Assembly: GCA_003152145.1 (NCBI GenBank)
Contig: PLZL01000407.1
Span: 17,193-35,481 of the forward strand
DNA length: 18,289 bases
Reading direction: 5' to 3'
Origin: Limisphaerales bacterium
GTDB lineage: Bacteria > Verrucomicrobiota > Verrucomicrobiae > Limisphaerales > UBA11358
This document shows, piece by piece, positions 1-7,491 of this stretch (the first letter of the stretch is position 1; each line of letters opens with the position of its first letter). Both the position numbers and the translations under genes were made by a program. The notes under the pieces were generated by a model. That model had not been told where the DNA came from and ran no database searches. It saw only the letters and a list, made by a program, of their open reading frames with translations.

Positions 1-1774
1 CCTTCACCCAGCCGATGCCGACGAGCGCCATTGAAACCAGCAATAGCCCAACGAGGCTGCCGAGAAAAATATGCCGCCAGCGCGGGTGCGCGATAAGCGG
101 CCGCATGAGCCGCAGGTAGAACCGGGTGAAATAGTTTTCTTCGGGGGCGACGTGGGGTTGCGGCTTGTCACCTTCGGTCACGCACACCGCACCTTCCGCG
201 AGACAGGAATATTTTCTTCCCCAGCGCAAAATGCGGATGCTCGCCCACGGCGTGACGATGAACGCAATCGCCAGCGAGAAAAACATCGCCGCGCTGGAGC
301 CGATGGGAATTGGCCGCATATACGGCCCCATCAAACCACCGACAAACGCCATCGGCAGCACGGCGGCAATCACCGCGAAGGTTGCCAGAATGGTCGGGTT
401 GCCCACTTCGCCAACGGCTTCGACCGCGATGGCTGACCAGTTCCGTCCCTTGTTCGGCGGCAGGCTAAAATGGCGGACAATGTTCTCGATCACCACGATG
501 GCATCGTCCACGAGAATGCCGATGGAAAAAATCAGCGCGAAAAGCGTGATGCGGTTCAGCGTGAAGCCATGCAGGTAAAACACCAGCAATGTCAGCGCGA
601 GCGTGGAGGGAATTGCAATCCCGACAATGAGCGATTCCCGCCAGCCCAGCGCCAGCAGAATGAGCAGCGACACGCCAGCCACGGCAATGAGCATGTGCCA
701 GAGCAGTTCGTTGGATTTTTCCTCCGCCGTCAAACCGTAGTTGCGGGTGACGGTGACCTGGACATCGGACGGAATGATATAGCCTTTAAGCGTGTCAATT
801 TTCTTGAGGACTTCGTTGGCCACCGTGATGGCATTCGCGCCGGGACGCTTGGCGATGGAGAGCGTCACGGCAGGCTCATCGGTGGAAACTTTATTCGCCG
901 CGCCGGAGCCGAAGAACACATACTGGCTCGGCTCTTCCGCGCCGTCCACGATGTCCGCCACGTCGCGCAGATAAACCGGTTTGCCGGAATACACGCCTAC
1001 GACCACGTTGCCCACATCGGCGGCGTCCTGCAAAAACGCGCCGGTTTCCACGATGATTTCACGGTTGTCGCTGGTAAGATTGCCGGCGGAATACTGTCTG
1101 TCCGCCTGCTGCAACATCGGCACCAGCCCGGCGGGCGAAAGGTTGCGCGCCGCCAGTTTCACCGGGTCGAGCAGCACGCGCAATTGTCGGTGGGCGCCGC
1201 CAATGATCGTCGTTTCGGCGACCAGCGGCACTTGTTTCACCGCGTCGTCCACCTGCGCGACGAGCCGGCGCAGCGCGAGATGATCGTAATGCGCGCTGTG
1301 AAATGTCAGCGCCAGGATCGGCACATCGTCAATCGAACGCGCCTTGATTAACGGCGTGGAAACGCCATGCGGGATTTTATCGAAGTTCGACTGCAGCTTC
1401 TGGTTCAGCTTCACCAGGCTGCCATCCATGTCTTCGCCGACCTTGAAACGCACGATGACGAGCGACTGGCCTTCGCTCGAAGTAGAGTAGATGTATTCGA
1501 CGCCGGGAATTTCCCAGAGCAATTTTTCCATTGGACGCGTGGCGCGCTCCTCGACTTCCTTCGCGCCGGAGCCGGGCATGGAAACCATTACGTCCACCAT
1601 CGGCACCTTGATTTGCGGCTCTTCCTCGCGCGGCAGCATCACCACGGCAAATACGCCGAGCAGCAACGACGCGATGACGATGAGCAGCGTCAGCTTGGAA
1701 TCAATGAATGACTGCGCAATGCGGCCGGCGATGCCAAGATGCGCGCCCGATGAACTGTCGTGGCTGTCTTTCAC
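1..1774 (-). CDS. RND efflux permease (AcrB/HAE1-like), partial
   Basis: Inner-membrane, proton-driven pump subunit of a tripartite efflux system. The reading frame runs leftward from a GTG at 1774 and leaves the window with no stop, so the first 591 residues are present (the family is about 1,000-1,100). Visible marks are an N-terminal membrane segment near residues 27-47, then the porter-domain start with PREEEPQI. The proton-relay motif [13 protein letters not shown] has Asp423 and Asp424, matching the paired aspartates of AcrB transmembrane helix 4. The two aspartates favour the multidrug/HAE1 branch over the CusA metal branch, but substrate is unknown. The GTG overlaps the adaptor's stop as GTGA, which supports this start and translational coupling. 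It is the last visible gene of the leftward operon. Confidence 0.93.
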   Translation of the reverse strand, partial: MKDSHDSSSGAHLGIAGRIAQSFIDSKLTLLIVIASLLLGVFAVVMLPREEEPQIKVPMVDVMVSMPGSGAKEVEERATRPMEKLLWEIPGVEYIYSTSSEGQSLVIVRFKVGEDMDGSLVKLNQKLQSNFDKIPHGVSTPLIKARSIDDVPILALTFHSAHYDHLALRRLVAQVDDAVKQVPLVAETTIIGGAHRQLRVLLDPVKLAARNLSPAGLVPMLQQADRQYSAGNLTSDNREIIVETGAFLQDAADVGNVVVGVYSGKPVYLRDVADIVDGAEEPSQYVFFGSGAANKVSTDEPAVTLSIAKRPGANAITVANEVLKKIDTLKGYIIPSDVQVTVTRNYGLTAEEKSNELLWHMLIAVAGVSLLILLALGWRESLIVGIAIPSTLALTLLVFYLHGFTLNRITLFALIFSIGILVDDAIVVIENIVRHFSLPPNKGRNWSAIAVEAVGEVGNPTILATFAVIAAVLPMAFVGGLMGPYMRPIPIGSSAAMFFSLAIAFIVTPWASIRILRWGRKYSCLAEGAVCVTEGDKPQPHVAPEENYFTRFYLRLMRPLIAHPRWRHIFLGSLVGLLLVSMALVGIGWVK

Positions 1775-2808
1775 GGTTCGACAGTCACGGGTTGCCCGTC
1801 CGTCAAAGCCGGCGCGCCGACGGTCACAATTTGTTCGCCGGAATTCAAGCCGGACACCAGTTCAATTTCATCACCGACACGGCTTCCAGTTTTGACAATG
1901 CGCAATTGCGCGTGGCCGTTGGCGACAACAAAAACAATTTCCATCTGTCCGCGCTGAATCACGGTGGAAGCGGGGACGCGAAGCGCGCTTGCTTCGCCGA
2001 TGGGCACGGTCAGTCGCGCGAACTGTCCGGGCATCAAACCCGCCGTCAGCGGTAGGTCCAGTTTCACCCGGAATGTGCGGCTGTTCGGGTCGGCTACGGG
2101 AGCGATCTCGCTGACGATGCCGGTAAGTTCACTGTCGGCGGAATCCACGCGAATCTCCAGCCGGGAATCCCGCTGGATATGTGAGGCGATGGCTTCCGGC
2201 ACATCCGTTTCCATTTGCAGGGCGGATGGATCTTCGATGTCAACCAGCGGTTTGCCCGGCGAGGCGAGGTCGCCCACATCGGCCCACTTTTTCGCCACGA
2301 CGCCGTCGAATGGCGCAACAATCTCCACATAACTCATCATGGCTTTGGCTTCGTCTGCCGCGCCTTTGGCAATCCGCTGGCGGGCCTGTGCGGAATCGTA
2401 TTCGGCGCGTGTGACACTTTGCTGTTCAAACAAGGCGGAAATACGTTTCCAGTTTCGGTCAGCTTCTTCCAGCGAAGCTTCGGCCTGTTCCAGCCGGGCG
2501 GCAATTTCGCCCGCATCCAGCCGGGCGATCAACTGGCCTTTTTGAACCTTTTCACCGAGCGCCACGGGCATCTTCTCGATGTGACCGCTCAACCTGGCCT
2601 CCAGCGTTGCATGAAGTTTCGCCCGCACCGTGCCGAGCACTTCCTCGGTCATCGTTCGTGATTTGCTTTCGACGGTCTGCACGCGGACTTCGGTCGGCGG
2701 AAGACTGGTTGAATTCTCATTTTCGTGCTTCAAGCCGCAGCCGACGAGCGCGAACGCGACGATGGCGGTCAGAAGAAAAGCAAGAGTTCTTGGGATCAAT
2801 CGTTTCAT
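1771..2808 (-). CDS. RND efflux periplasmic adaptor lipoprotein (HlyD/AcrA-like)
   Basis: Membrane fusion protein that would link the RND permease to the TolC-like channel. The 345-residue product begins with a lipoprotein signal ending in ALVGC, so Cys24 is the probable lipidated residue. The lipoyl/barrel-sandwich halves flank an alpha-helical hairpin rich in Ala, Glu and Gln (about residues 95-165), with the typical return strand IVAPFDGVV. Beta-barrel and membrane-proximal domains follow. An in-frame ATG exists 138 bases upstream, but it lies inside the TolC-like gene and would bury the signal peptide. The chosen ATG lies 1 base after the TolC-like stop. Its 3' end overlaps the permease start by 4 bases. 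Confidence 0.92.
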   Translation of the reverse strand: MKRLIPRTLAFLLTAIVAFALVGCGLKHENENSTSLPPTEVRVQTVESKSRTMTEEVLGTVRAKLHATLEARLSGHIEKMPVALGEKVQKGQLIARLDAGEIAARLEQAEASLEEADRNWKRISALFEQQSVTRAEYDSAQARQRIAKGAADEAKAMMSYVEIVAPFDGVVAKKWADVGDLASPGKPLVDIEDPSALQMETDVPEAIASHIQRDSRLEIRVDSADSELTGIVSEIAPVADPNSRTFRVKLDLPLTAGLMPGQFARLTVPIGEASALRVPASTVIQRGQMEIVFVVANGHAQLRIVKTGSRVGDEIELVSGLNSGEQIVTVGAPALTDGQPVTVEP

Positions 2809-2809
2809 A

Positions 2810-4126
2810 TCATTTGGAAGTAGTCGGCTGGGAATCAAGTTGAGGCAACGCGAGCGCCTTGCGCAGCGCGGCGATGGCGATGTGCTGGTCAGATTCGGCT
2901 TCCGCGCGGCGAACCCGAGCGGCAACGAGCGCGCTTTCGGAATCAATCAACTGCGTCGAGAGGGCCAGGCCTTGCTCGAAACGATTGCGGGTCAGACTCG
3001 TGCTTTCCGTGGCCTGTTCGATGGTCTTTTCTGTGACCGCCAGACGCTCGTCCGCTGCCTTGAGATTGAGCCGGGCTTGTTCCACTTCAAAGTCGAGCGC
3101 GAGCCGCAGCTTGCGCTGATCCTCGCGGGCAAATTCGAGGTTTGCTTTGGCCTCACGAGTTTTGGCGCGGGTCGAAAAACCGTCCCATAAGTCCCACTGC
3201 AACATCACGCCAGCGGTGTAGCTGTTTCCATCGCCGCCAGTCACCCAGCCGTAATCATGATCCAGACTGCCGAAGGCGCTGACGCGCGGCTGATAGCCGC
3301 TCTTCGCCCCACGGACTTGCGCCTGCGCCGCGCTTGCACGCTCGCGGGCGGCGGCGAGTTCCGGGCGTTGCGAAAAATCACTCGAATTCGGCGCGAGGGC
3401 GACGGGAGCGGTATCGGCCACGGTGAATTCGCCATCTTCGATGCCCAGCAAATTTCGCAGTGCGCGTTCGGCCAAAGCGTTCGCGTTGCGGGCGCGGACG
3501 AGGTCTTCGCGCGATTGCGCCAGACGCACTTCAATGTCCAGCACATCGGACTTCAACAGCGTGCCGCCATCCAGACGCTTTTGCGCAACGACCAGGTTGG
3601 TCTCAAAAGAATTGACCGCCGCCTCGGCGGCTTGAATGAACTGCCGCATCTTCAGCACTGTGTAAAATGTTTGCGACACTTCAAAGCCCAGCGCGTTGCG
3701 GATGGCGGCGCTGTCTTGCTTCGCGGCTTCGGTGATCGCCTTCGCGGCCTGCCGCCCCGCAACATTTCGTCCGCCAGCGTAAAGCGGGACGGTGACAATG
3801 CCCCGCGCATTGAGATTGTCCATGTCAGGAACATTGTTGAAGTTCAGCGAAGAGTTGTAAGACCGCTGATTGAGAATGCTTCCAAAAACCATCATCGGAT
3901 TGTCCGTGCGGGTGTAGCTTGACTGAACTTGCAGGTGCGGCCAGAAGGAGGAATTGGCTTGTTCCAATCCAGCCCGTGCCGCCGCGATGCGCTGTTGCGC
4001 AATCTGCGCGTCCGGGTTATGGGCCAGAGCGTAATCCAAAGCGCGCTCCAGTGTCCACGGTTCAGCCGCGCCCGCCGCCAGCGAAAACGTCAGCCACAGT
4101 GCGAGAAATCCAAGTAGCCGTTTCAT
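2810..4126 (-). CDS. TolC family outer-membrane efflux protein
   Basis: Outer-membrane channel of the tripartite pump. The 438-residue product has an N-terminal signal peptide (MKRLLGFLALWL to about the AGAAEP cleavage region) followed by two OEP repeats. The first starts TLERALDYALAHNPD and carries a long heptad-like helical stretch. The second contains the usual RPELAAARERASAAQAQV helix and beta strands such as YTAGVMLQWDLWDG. Length fits the family. The start is the ATG overlapping the upstream stop as ATGA. The open frame extends 134 codons further upstream, but that extension overlaps two other genes and lacks a signal. The next gene begins 1 base after its stop. Confidence 0.93.
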   Translation of the reverse strand: MKRLLGFLALWLTFSLAAGAAEPWTLERALDYALAHNPDAQIAQQRIAAARAGLEQANSSFWPHLQVQSSYTRTDNPMMVFGSILNQRSYNSSLNFNNVPDMDNLNARGIVTVPLYAGGRNVAGRQAAKAITEAAKQDSAAIRNALGFEVSQTFYTVLKMRQFIQAAEAAVNSFETNLVVAQKRLDGGTLLKSDVLDIEVRLAQSREDLVRARNANALAERALRNLLGIEDGEFTVADTAPVALAPNSSDFSQRPELAAARERASAAQAQVRGAKSGYQPRVSAFGSLDHDYGWVTGGDGNSYTAGVMLQWDLWDGFSTRAKTREAKANLEFAREDQRKLRLALDFEVEQARLNLKAADERLAVTEKTIEQATESTSLTRNRFEQGLALSTQLIDSESALVAARVRRAEAESDQHIAIAALRKALALPQLDSQPTTSK

Positions 4127-4356
4127 TTGGTGCAGCAGGAGTCTCCTGATTTTTCGTCTGCGCAGCAAGACCCGCCCACGCCAAGTTTTTTCAACACGAT
4201 TTCCAGCGGGCAGAAGTTCGTGAACGACGATTGCAGCAGATTGAAGCCGACAAACGCGGTGAACCAAAGCCAGTTCGGGCTGTGGTAATGCGCGAGCAGC
4301 AGGCTGGCGAGGATGAATATGCCAGCGAACCGGCGGATGATGAGGTGCATTTTCAT
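4123..4356 (-). CDS. DUF2892/YgaP-type small membrane protein with Cys-rich tail
   Basis: A 77-residue membrane protein resembling the transmembrane part of YgaP (DUF2892). It has a first hydrophobic segment near residues 10-22, a second near 28-46, and the conserved turn NFCPLEIVLKKLG around residues 48-59. The family often sits beside rhodanese or thioredoxin genes, but its biochemical role is not established. This copy ends with two extra Cys pairs (SCCADEKS and SCCTK), so there are five cysteines in all, suggesting thiol or metal binding by the cytoplasmic tail (inference). The start at 4356 gives MKMHLI; an ATG two codons later is a possible alternative. It lies 23 bases after the DUF6132-like gene and overlaps the TolC-like gene as ATGA. 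Confidence 0.8.
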   Translation of the reverse strand: MKMHLIIRRFAGIFILASLLLAHYHSPNWLWFTAFVGFNLLQSSFTNFCPLEIVLKKLGVGGSCCADEKSGDSCCTK

Positions 4357-4379
4357 GACGGGATTCGTTTGGTTGAGGT

Positions 4380-4559
4380 TTAACGGAAACTGCCCGCGAC
4401 CAGCGCGCCGAGAACCGCCCCGTAAATTGTAGTGATGATGGGATTGCTGGTGAGCAGACACGTGCCGGTAGGGCAACCCACAAGCATATACCAACCAAAG
4501 CCAAGGCCACCGCCAACGATAATTCCAATGATGATGCGCAGAATCATGGTGAATCGCAT
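4380..4559 (-). CDS. DUF6132-like small membrane protein
   Basis: A 59-residue protein with two hydrophobic segments separated by the loop VGCPTGTCLLTSNP, which strongly resembles DUF6132 proteins (glycine-rich first helix, GC..GTC..TSNP, then IYGAVLGALV). Function is unknown. The two Cys of the loop (C29 and C34) are spaced as if for a disulfide or metal site at the membrane surface (inference). The start chosen is the ATG 2 bases after the thioredoxin stop; a second in-frame ATG four codons later is possible. The position directly behind a thioredoxin gene makes a redox link plausible. The rightward half of the region also pairs Cys-bearing membrane proteins with thioredoxins. Confidence 0.75.
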   Translation of the reverse strand: MRFTMILRIIIGIIVGGGLGFGWYMLVGCPTGTCLLTSNPIITTIYGAVLGALVAGSFR

Positions 4560-4561
4560 TT

Positions 4562-4915
4562 TCAAGCGGTGACTGCCGCGTTTGTCGCTTTGTCCAGCCA
4601 TGCTTTGAACTGGCGCGGGCCGGAAAATCCGACGACCTGATCCACCGCCTCGCCGCCACGAAACAGCATCAGTGTCGGCACCCCGGTGATTTCGTATTCG
4701 CTGGCGATCATAGGCGCATGGTCTATGTTCACCTTGACGAACTTTACCTTGCCAGCAAAGTCAGCGGAGAATTGTTCGAGCAGTGGTGCGAGCATTTTAC
4801 ACGGCCCGCACCACGGCGCGTAAAAATCCACCAGCACCGGGCCGGTGGCGCGCAGGACTTCGGTTTCAAAACTGTTTTCAGTCAGTTCGATGATGTTTTT
4901 CATATCAGAATCCAT
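4562..4915 (-). CDS. trxA: Thioredoxin
   Basis: Cytoplasmic dithiol-disulfide oxidoreductase of 117 residues, the usual thioredoxin length. The active site WCGPC is at residues 35-39 and the cis-proline motif GVPT at 78-81, with the preceding LVDFYAPW strand intact. No signal peptide is present. The start at 4915 is chosen because AAGGG (4924-4928) sits 8 bases upstream; an ATG four codons inside is less well placed. It is the first gene of the leftward operon, divergent from the ArsR-like regulator, so the pump operon begins with a reductase. It could be the electron donor for thiol proteins on either side of the divergent promoter. This is inference. Confidence 0.95.
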   Translation of the reverse strand: MDSDMKNIIELTENSFETEVLRATGPVLVDFYAPWCGPCKMLAPLLEQFSADFAGKVKFVKVNIDHAPMIASEYEITGVPTLMLFRGGEAVDQVVGFSGPRQFKAWLDKATNAAVTA

Positions 4916-4923
4916 CGTTGCTA

Positions 4924-4928
4924 CCCTT
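4924..4928 (-). promoter_or_regulatory. Ribosome binding site deciding the thioredoxin start
   Basis: On the minus strand this reads AAGGG, 8 bases before the ATG at 4915. The alternative ATG at 4903 has no comparable purine run. Confidence 0.6.
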
Positions 4929-5046
4929 ACTGAACCGCGAGTGCCGGAAAAGTTACAAACCAATTGCAAACATCGTCCGCGCTTCGATTCAATGAGTTAG
5001 GTAAAGGGGATATTTGAAGCGCATTGTCGAAAAAAAAACAAAACGA

Positions 5047-5077
5047 TTGACAATAATTAGCAAATCGGCTAAATACT
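5047..5077 (+). promoter_or_regulatory. Putative sigma-70-type promoter of the regulator operon
   Basis: A perfect TTGACA box is at 5047-5052. Downstream, TAAATA (5070-5075, spacing 17) or AATACT (5072-5077, spacing 19) could serve as the -10 box. The transcript would start only a few bases before the regulator ATG at 5090, giving a very short leader and no clear Shine-Dalgarno. The surrounding DNA is AT-rich unlike the flanking genes. Activity is inferred from sequence only. Confidence 0.5.
5057..5072. promoter_or_regulatory. Candidate ArsR operator palindrome
   Basis: TTAGC, six bases, then GCTAA form a perfect inverted repeat between the -35 and -10 boxes. A further GCTAA half-site lies at 5084-5088, directly before the regulator ATG. 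A repressor bound here would block RNA polymerase, the usual ArsR/SmtB arrangement for autoregulation. Assignment to this regulator rests on position alone. Confidence 0.5.
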
Positions 5078-5089
5078 AAAGAAGCTAAT

Positions 5090-5392
5090 ATGACTGCCGC
5101 CGCCCAAACGAAATACAAAAATCAGGCCCGAATCATCAAGGCGCTGGCGCATCCGACGCGCCTGTTCATCGTGGATGAACTGGCGCGCGGCGAACGCTGC
5201 GTGTGCGAACTCACGGACATGATTGGTGTGGAGATGCCAACGGTGTCGCGCCATTTGGGCGTGCTTAAAAGCGCGGGCATTCTGGAGGATGACAAGCGCG
5301 GGTTGCAGGTGTTTTACCGCCTGCGGGTGCCGTGCGTCTTGAACTTTTTCAATTGCGTCAAGGCCGTCCAGAAACATGAGAAAATTTTATGA
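5090..5392 (+). CDS. arsR: ArsR/SmtB family transcriptional regulator
   Basis: A 100-residue winged-helix repressor. Residues 18-30 (ALAHPTRLFIVDE) are the family hallmark, and the recognition region is near 41-60 with PTVSRHLGVLK. The sensor segment reads ERCVCEL (C37, C39), resembling the ELCVCDL arsenite box of classical ArsR. The third classical Cys position is Thr42, and two other cysteines lie near the C-terminus (C82, C89). The inducer may therefore still be trivalent arsenic or antimony, or another soft metal(loid), bound in a different geometry (inference). It is divergent from the pump operon and overlaps the next gene as ATGA, so it probably controls the long rightward operon and perhaps both directions. 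Confidence 0.93.
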   Translation: MTAAAQTKYKNQARIIKALAHPTRLFIVDELARGERCVCELTDMIGVEMPTVSRHLGVLKSAGILEDDKRGLQVFYRLRVPCVLNFFNCVKAVQKHEKIL

Positions 5393-5751
5393 ACCAGAAC
5401 TACATCATCACCGTGAAAATACTCGACCTGCCGGGCGCGGGCGGCGGTTGTGCCTGTAACGACCTCTCCCGCACGCCGGAATATGCCGCCGCCGTCCAAC
5501 AGAAAATCGTTGAACTGAAAACCGCCCTGGAATCCACTTATCCGGGCCGGGCCGCCGTCGAATATGTGGACTTGCGCGACAACCCGGCGGAGAAGGCCGG
5601 CGAGCACGGCCAATTGCTCGCCACGCGGAAATATCCCACGCCGCTGGTGGTCATCAGCGGCCAGCCCAAATTCGCCGGCTCGATCCTGGTGCCCAAGATC
5701 GTCAAGGCGGTGGGCGAGGTCTTGAACGCCCAACCAACTGAGGTTCTATGA
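5389..5751 (+). CDS. YuzD-like (DUF1462-like) thiol protein, hypothetical
   Basis: A 120-residue soluble protein I cannot name with certainty. The plan is beta strand (YIITVKILDL), a GGGCACND motif with C21 and C23, a helix (ELKTALESTYP), then VEYVDLRDNP and TPLVVISGQPKFAG. This order resembles YuzD/DUF1462 proteins, which have a thioredoxin-like fold. The similarity is from memory of the family pattern and is remote. The CxC replaces the usual CxxC; CxC is good at disulfide isomerisation or soft-metal binding. It overlaps the regulator (ATGA) and the lipoyl carrier gene (ATGA), so it should be co-translated with them. A role as thiol partner of the lipoyl carrier or of the DGC proteins is possible but unproven. 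Confidence 0.75.
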   Translation: MNQNYIITVKILDLPGAGGGCACNDLSRTPEYAAAVQQKIVELKTALESTYPGRAAVEYVDLRDNPAEKAGEHGQLLATRKYPTPLVVISGQPKFAGSILVPKIVKAVGEVLNAQPTEVL

Positions 5752-6209
5752 GCGAATTTCTTGAAATCACTTACGACAAGTTCATCTTCCGCGTGAAGAC
5801 GGACTGCCTTTACACCCGCGACGATTACTGGGTGCGCGTGGAAGGAAACATGGGCACCGTGGGCGTCGCCGATTACCGGCAGAAGGTCAACGGCGATGTT
5901 GCCTTTCTGGAAACGGTCGCGTCGGGCACGGCCGCCAAACAAGGCCAGGCGCTTGGCGTCATCGAAACCATCAAGGCCACGGCGGACATCCTTTCACCCG
6001 TCACCGGCAAGGTGATGGAAGCGAACCCGGAGTTGGAAGCCAGTCCGTTCCAGATCAACGATGACCCTTACGGCAAGGGCTGGATTTACCGGATTGAACT
6101 GACCGACCTGCAAGGCGACTCGACCGGTCTGCTCAAGCCGGAAGCTTATTTTGAACTGTTGAAACAAAAAGTCGCCGTGGAGGCAAAGAAACTTTATGGA
6201 CAAAGCTAA
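5748..6209 (+). CDS. Glycine cleavage H-like lipoyl carrier protein
   Basis: A 153-residue GcvH-family protein, slightly longer than the usual 125-130. Lys76 in the ETIKATADILSP context is the expected lipoylation site. GKVMEANPELEASPFQIN and NDDPYGKGWIYRIE match the conserved second half of H-proteins. No gcvT or gcvP is in the window, so glycine cleavage is unlikely to be its job here. Stand-alone H-like proteins (LbpA) are known as lipoyl carriers in the sHdr sulfur-oxidation system; no hdr genes occur here. Dihydrolipoyl dithiols also bind trivalent arsenic tightly, which makes an ArsR-linked carrier interesting (inference). It overlaps the next gene by 14 bases. Host lipoate ligase or synthase must be elsewhere. 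Confidence 0.92.
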   Translation: MSEFLEITYDKFIFRVKTDCLYTRDDYWVRVEGNMGTVGVADYRQKVNGDVAFLETVASGTAAKQGQALGVIETIKATADILSPVTGKVMEANPELEASPFQINDDPYGKGWIYRIELTDLQGDSTGLLKPEAYFELLKQKVAVEAKKLYGQS

Positions 6210-6609
6210 AAAAGTCGTGGTGCTGCCGTGCAGCGGCATCGGCAAAGCCTACGGCGCGCTCGCCCGCGAGACGGCTTATGAACTGGCCGAGCGCGTCCGA
6301 CCCGGCGTGGTCACGCTCACCTGTCTGCCCCTTCTAGTCGTCAACGACCCGGCGGCGCGGCAATTGGTCACAGAGAACCCGGTCATCGCCATTGACGGTT
6401 GTCCGAAAGAGTGCGCCAAGAAAAGCGTCGAGGCGCTCGGCAAAAAACCGGCGGTGTCGTATCAGGCCATCCGGTTTTTCACCGCGCACAAGGACCTCAA
6501 ACCCGAAGGCGTGGCGCAGTTGAACGAGGCCGGCCAAAAGCTGGCAAGAATCGCAGCGGATGAATTGGCGGTAACCGTGGACCGGCTGGCTGCGGAGGAG
6601 GATTTATGA
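6196..6609 (+). CDS. DGC-domain putative zinc-binding protein, copy 1
   Basis: A 137-residue protein of the DGC family (Pfam-type putative zinc-binding domain). The naming motif IDGCPKEC gives D67, G68, C69 and C73. The other conserved cysteines are in LPCSG (C12) and LTCLP (C43), so the four-Cys set is complete. Family function is unknown; the cysteines could hold zinc, a soft metal or a persulfide. The copy here lacks the extra CxxxC near residue 25 that copy 2 carries, so the two are diverged paralogs rather than a recent duplication. Its ATG lies within the end of the lipoyl carrier gene (14-base overlap) and its stop overlaps copy 2 as ATGA. Confidence 0.88.
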   Translation: MDKAKKVVVLPCSGIGKAYGALARETAYELAERVRPGVVTLTCLPLLVVNDPAARQLVTENPVIAIDGCPKECAKKSVEALGKKPAVSYQAIRFFTAHKDLKPEGVAQLNEAGQKLARIAADELAVTVDRLAAEEDL

Positions 6610-7019
6610 ACGAAATTCAAGTCACCAAAGTCGGCATCGTCTCCTGTAGCGGCGAAGAAATTCCCAACGGCACTCTGTGCCGTATTGCCTGCCGCAAGGT
6701 GCTCGACGCACTGCGGCCCGGCGAGACCGTCACCATCTGCCTGCCGCTCTTCATCGCGGGCGGCGAAGAGGAACGGTCATTCGCCGCAAAATATCCGACC
6801 ATCACGGTGGACGGCTGCGAGAAACTGTGCGCGGCCAGGGCCACGGAAATGCTTTCCGGCAAACCCAGCAAATCGCTGCTCGTCCCGGAAATTCTGAAAC
6901 GCCACGGCCTGCCCGCTCCGACGAAGCTCCGGCAATTTGGACCGCAGGAAGAACCCGCCGTCAAAGCGGTCGCCGAGGAAATTGGCAAGGCCGTGGACGA
7001 GGTTTTGGCCGAGGCATAA
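6606..7019 (+). CDS. DGC-domain putative zinc-binding protein, copy 2
   Basis: A second 137-residue DGC protein. It has VSCSG (C14), TICLP (C45) and VDGCEKLC (C71, C75) as conserved positions, plus C25 and C29 in TLCRIAC, giving six cysteines. The order of motifs matches copy 1, but the sequences are clearly different outside them, which suggests division of labour or a heterodimer (inference). The C-terminal third is charged and helical (EEPAVKAVAEEIGKAVDEVL). It is followed by a 28-base gap, the first break in the overlap chain that starts at the regulator. No membrane segment or signal is seen, so it should act in the cytoplasm. Confidence 0.88.
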   Translation: MNEIQVTKVGIVSCSGEEIPNGTLCRIACRKVLDALRPGETVTICLPLFIAGGEEERSFAAKYPTITVDGCEKLCAARATEMLSGKPSKSLLVPEILKRHGLPAPTKLRQFGPQEEPAVKAVAEEIGKAVDEVLAEA

Positions 7020-7047
7020 CACAGACTTCAATCCACGGAACACATTT

Positions 7048-7491
7048 ATGCCAGCTTACAAAAACAAAGTGGAATGGCGCGGCGCTCATCTTGGCCACAC
7101 CTGGACCAGCAACGGTGTGGACATGCCCTTTTCCGCGCCGCCGGCGTTGCATGGGATGCCCAATATGCTCACCCCGGAAGACGCCTTCGTCGCCTCCTCG
7201 AACACCTGTTACTTCCTGATGGTGGTCTGGGCCGCCGAACGCTTCAAGCTGGACGTGGTGTCGCTGGAAATTGACGCTGAAGGCGAGGTCGAGGAATTTC
7301 TCGACCGCACTTCCGTGTTCAAGCAAGTGACATTGCGCCCGCGCATCGTGGTGCGCGGCAAATCGCGGGAAGTGGTGCAACGGGCTTTGGACATGGCCAT
7401 GAAGTATTCAACCATCAACCAGTCCTTCAAGTCCAAGGTCGTCATCGAGCCGGACATTGTGATTCAACCCTCAAACGCGAAAGAGTCGTGA
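7048..7491 (+). CDS. OsmC family protein with one Cys
   Basis: A 147-residue OsmC/Ohr-fold protein. The start MPAYKNKVEWRG, the segment LTPEDAFVASSNTCYFLMVVW and the C-terminal helix and strand are typical. The first family Cys is present (C54). At the place of the second Cys the sequence is KYSTINQS, with serine at about residue 121. Classical OsmC/Ohr peroxidases use both cysteines, so ordinary hydroperoxide reduction looks unlikely; thiol or acyl transfer, or a different partner resolving Cys54, are alternatives (inference). No ribosome site is obvious in the 28-base gap before it. Its stop overlaps the next reading frame as TGATG. Confidence 0.88.
   Translation: MPAYKNKVEWRGAHLGHTWTSNGVDMPFSAPPALHGMPNMLTPEDAFVASSNTCYFLMVVWAAERFKLDVVSLEIDAEGEVEEFLDRTSVFKQVTLRPRIVVRGKSREVVQRALDMAMKYSTINQSFKSKVVIEPDIVIQPSNAKES

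Noticed and set aside
71..2055. Several rightward open frames of 60-293 codons
   Set aside because: They lie opposite the RND permease and adaptor, have low-complexity His/Arg-rich or Ser/Arg-rich products, and match no family; they are shadows of the leftward genes.
4916..5046. Promoter for the leftward thioredoxin operon
   Set aside because: A promoter must lie here, but no -35/-10 pair with acceptable spacing stands out on the minus strand, so none is placed.
5748..6209. True glycine cleavage system H-protein gene
   Set aside because: No gcvT, gcvP or lipoate genes nearby, and the surrounding genes are thiol/metal proteins under an ArsR regulator; kept as H-like carrier only.
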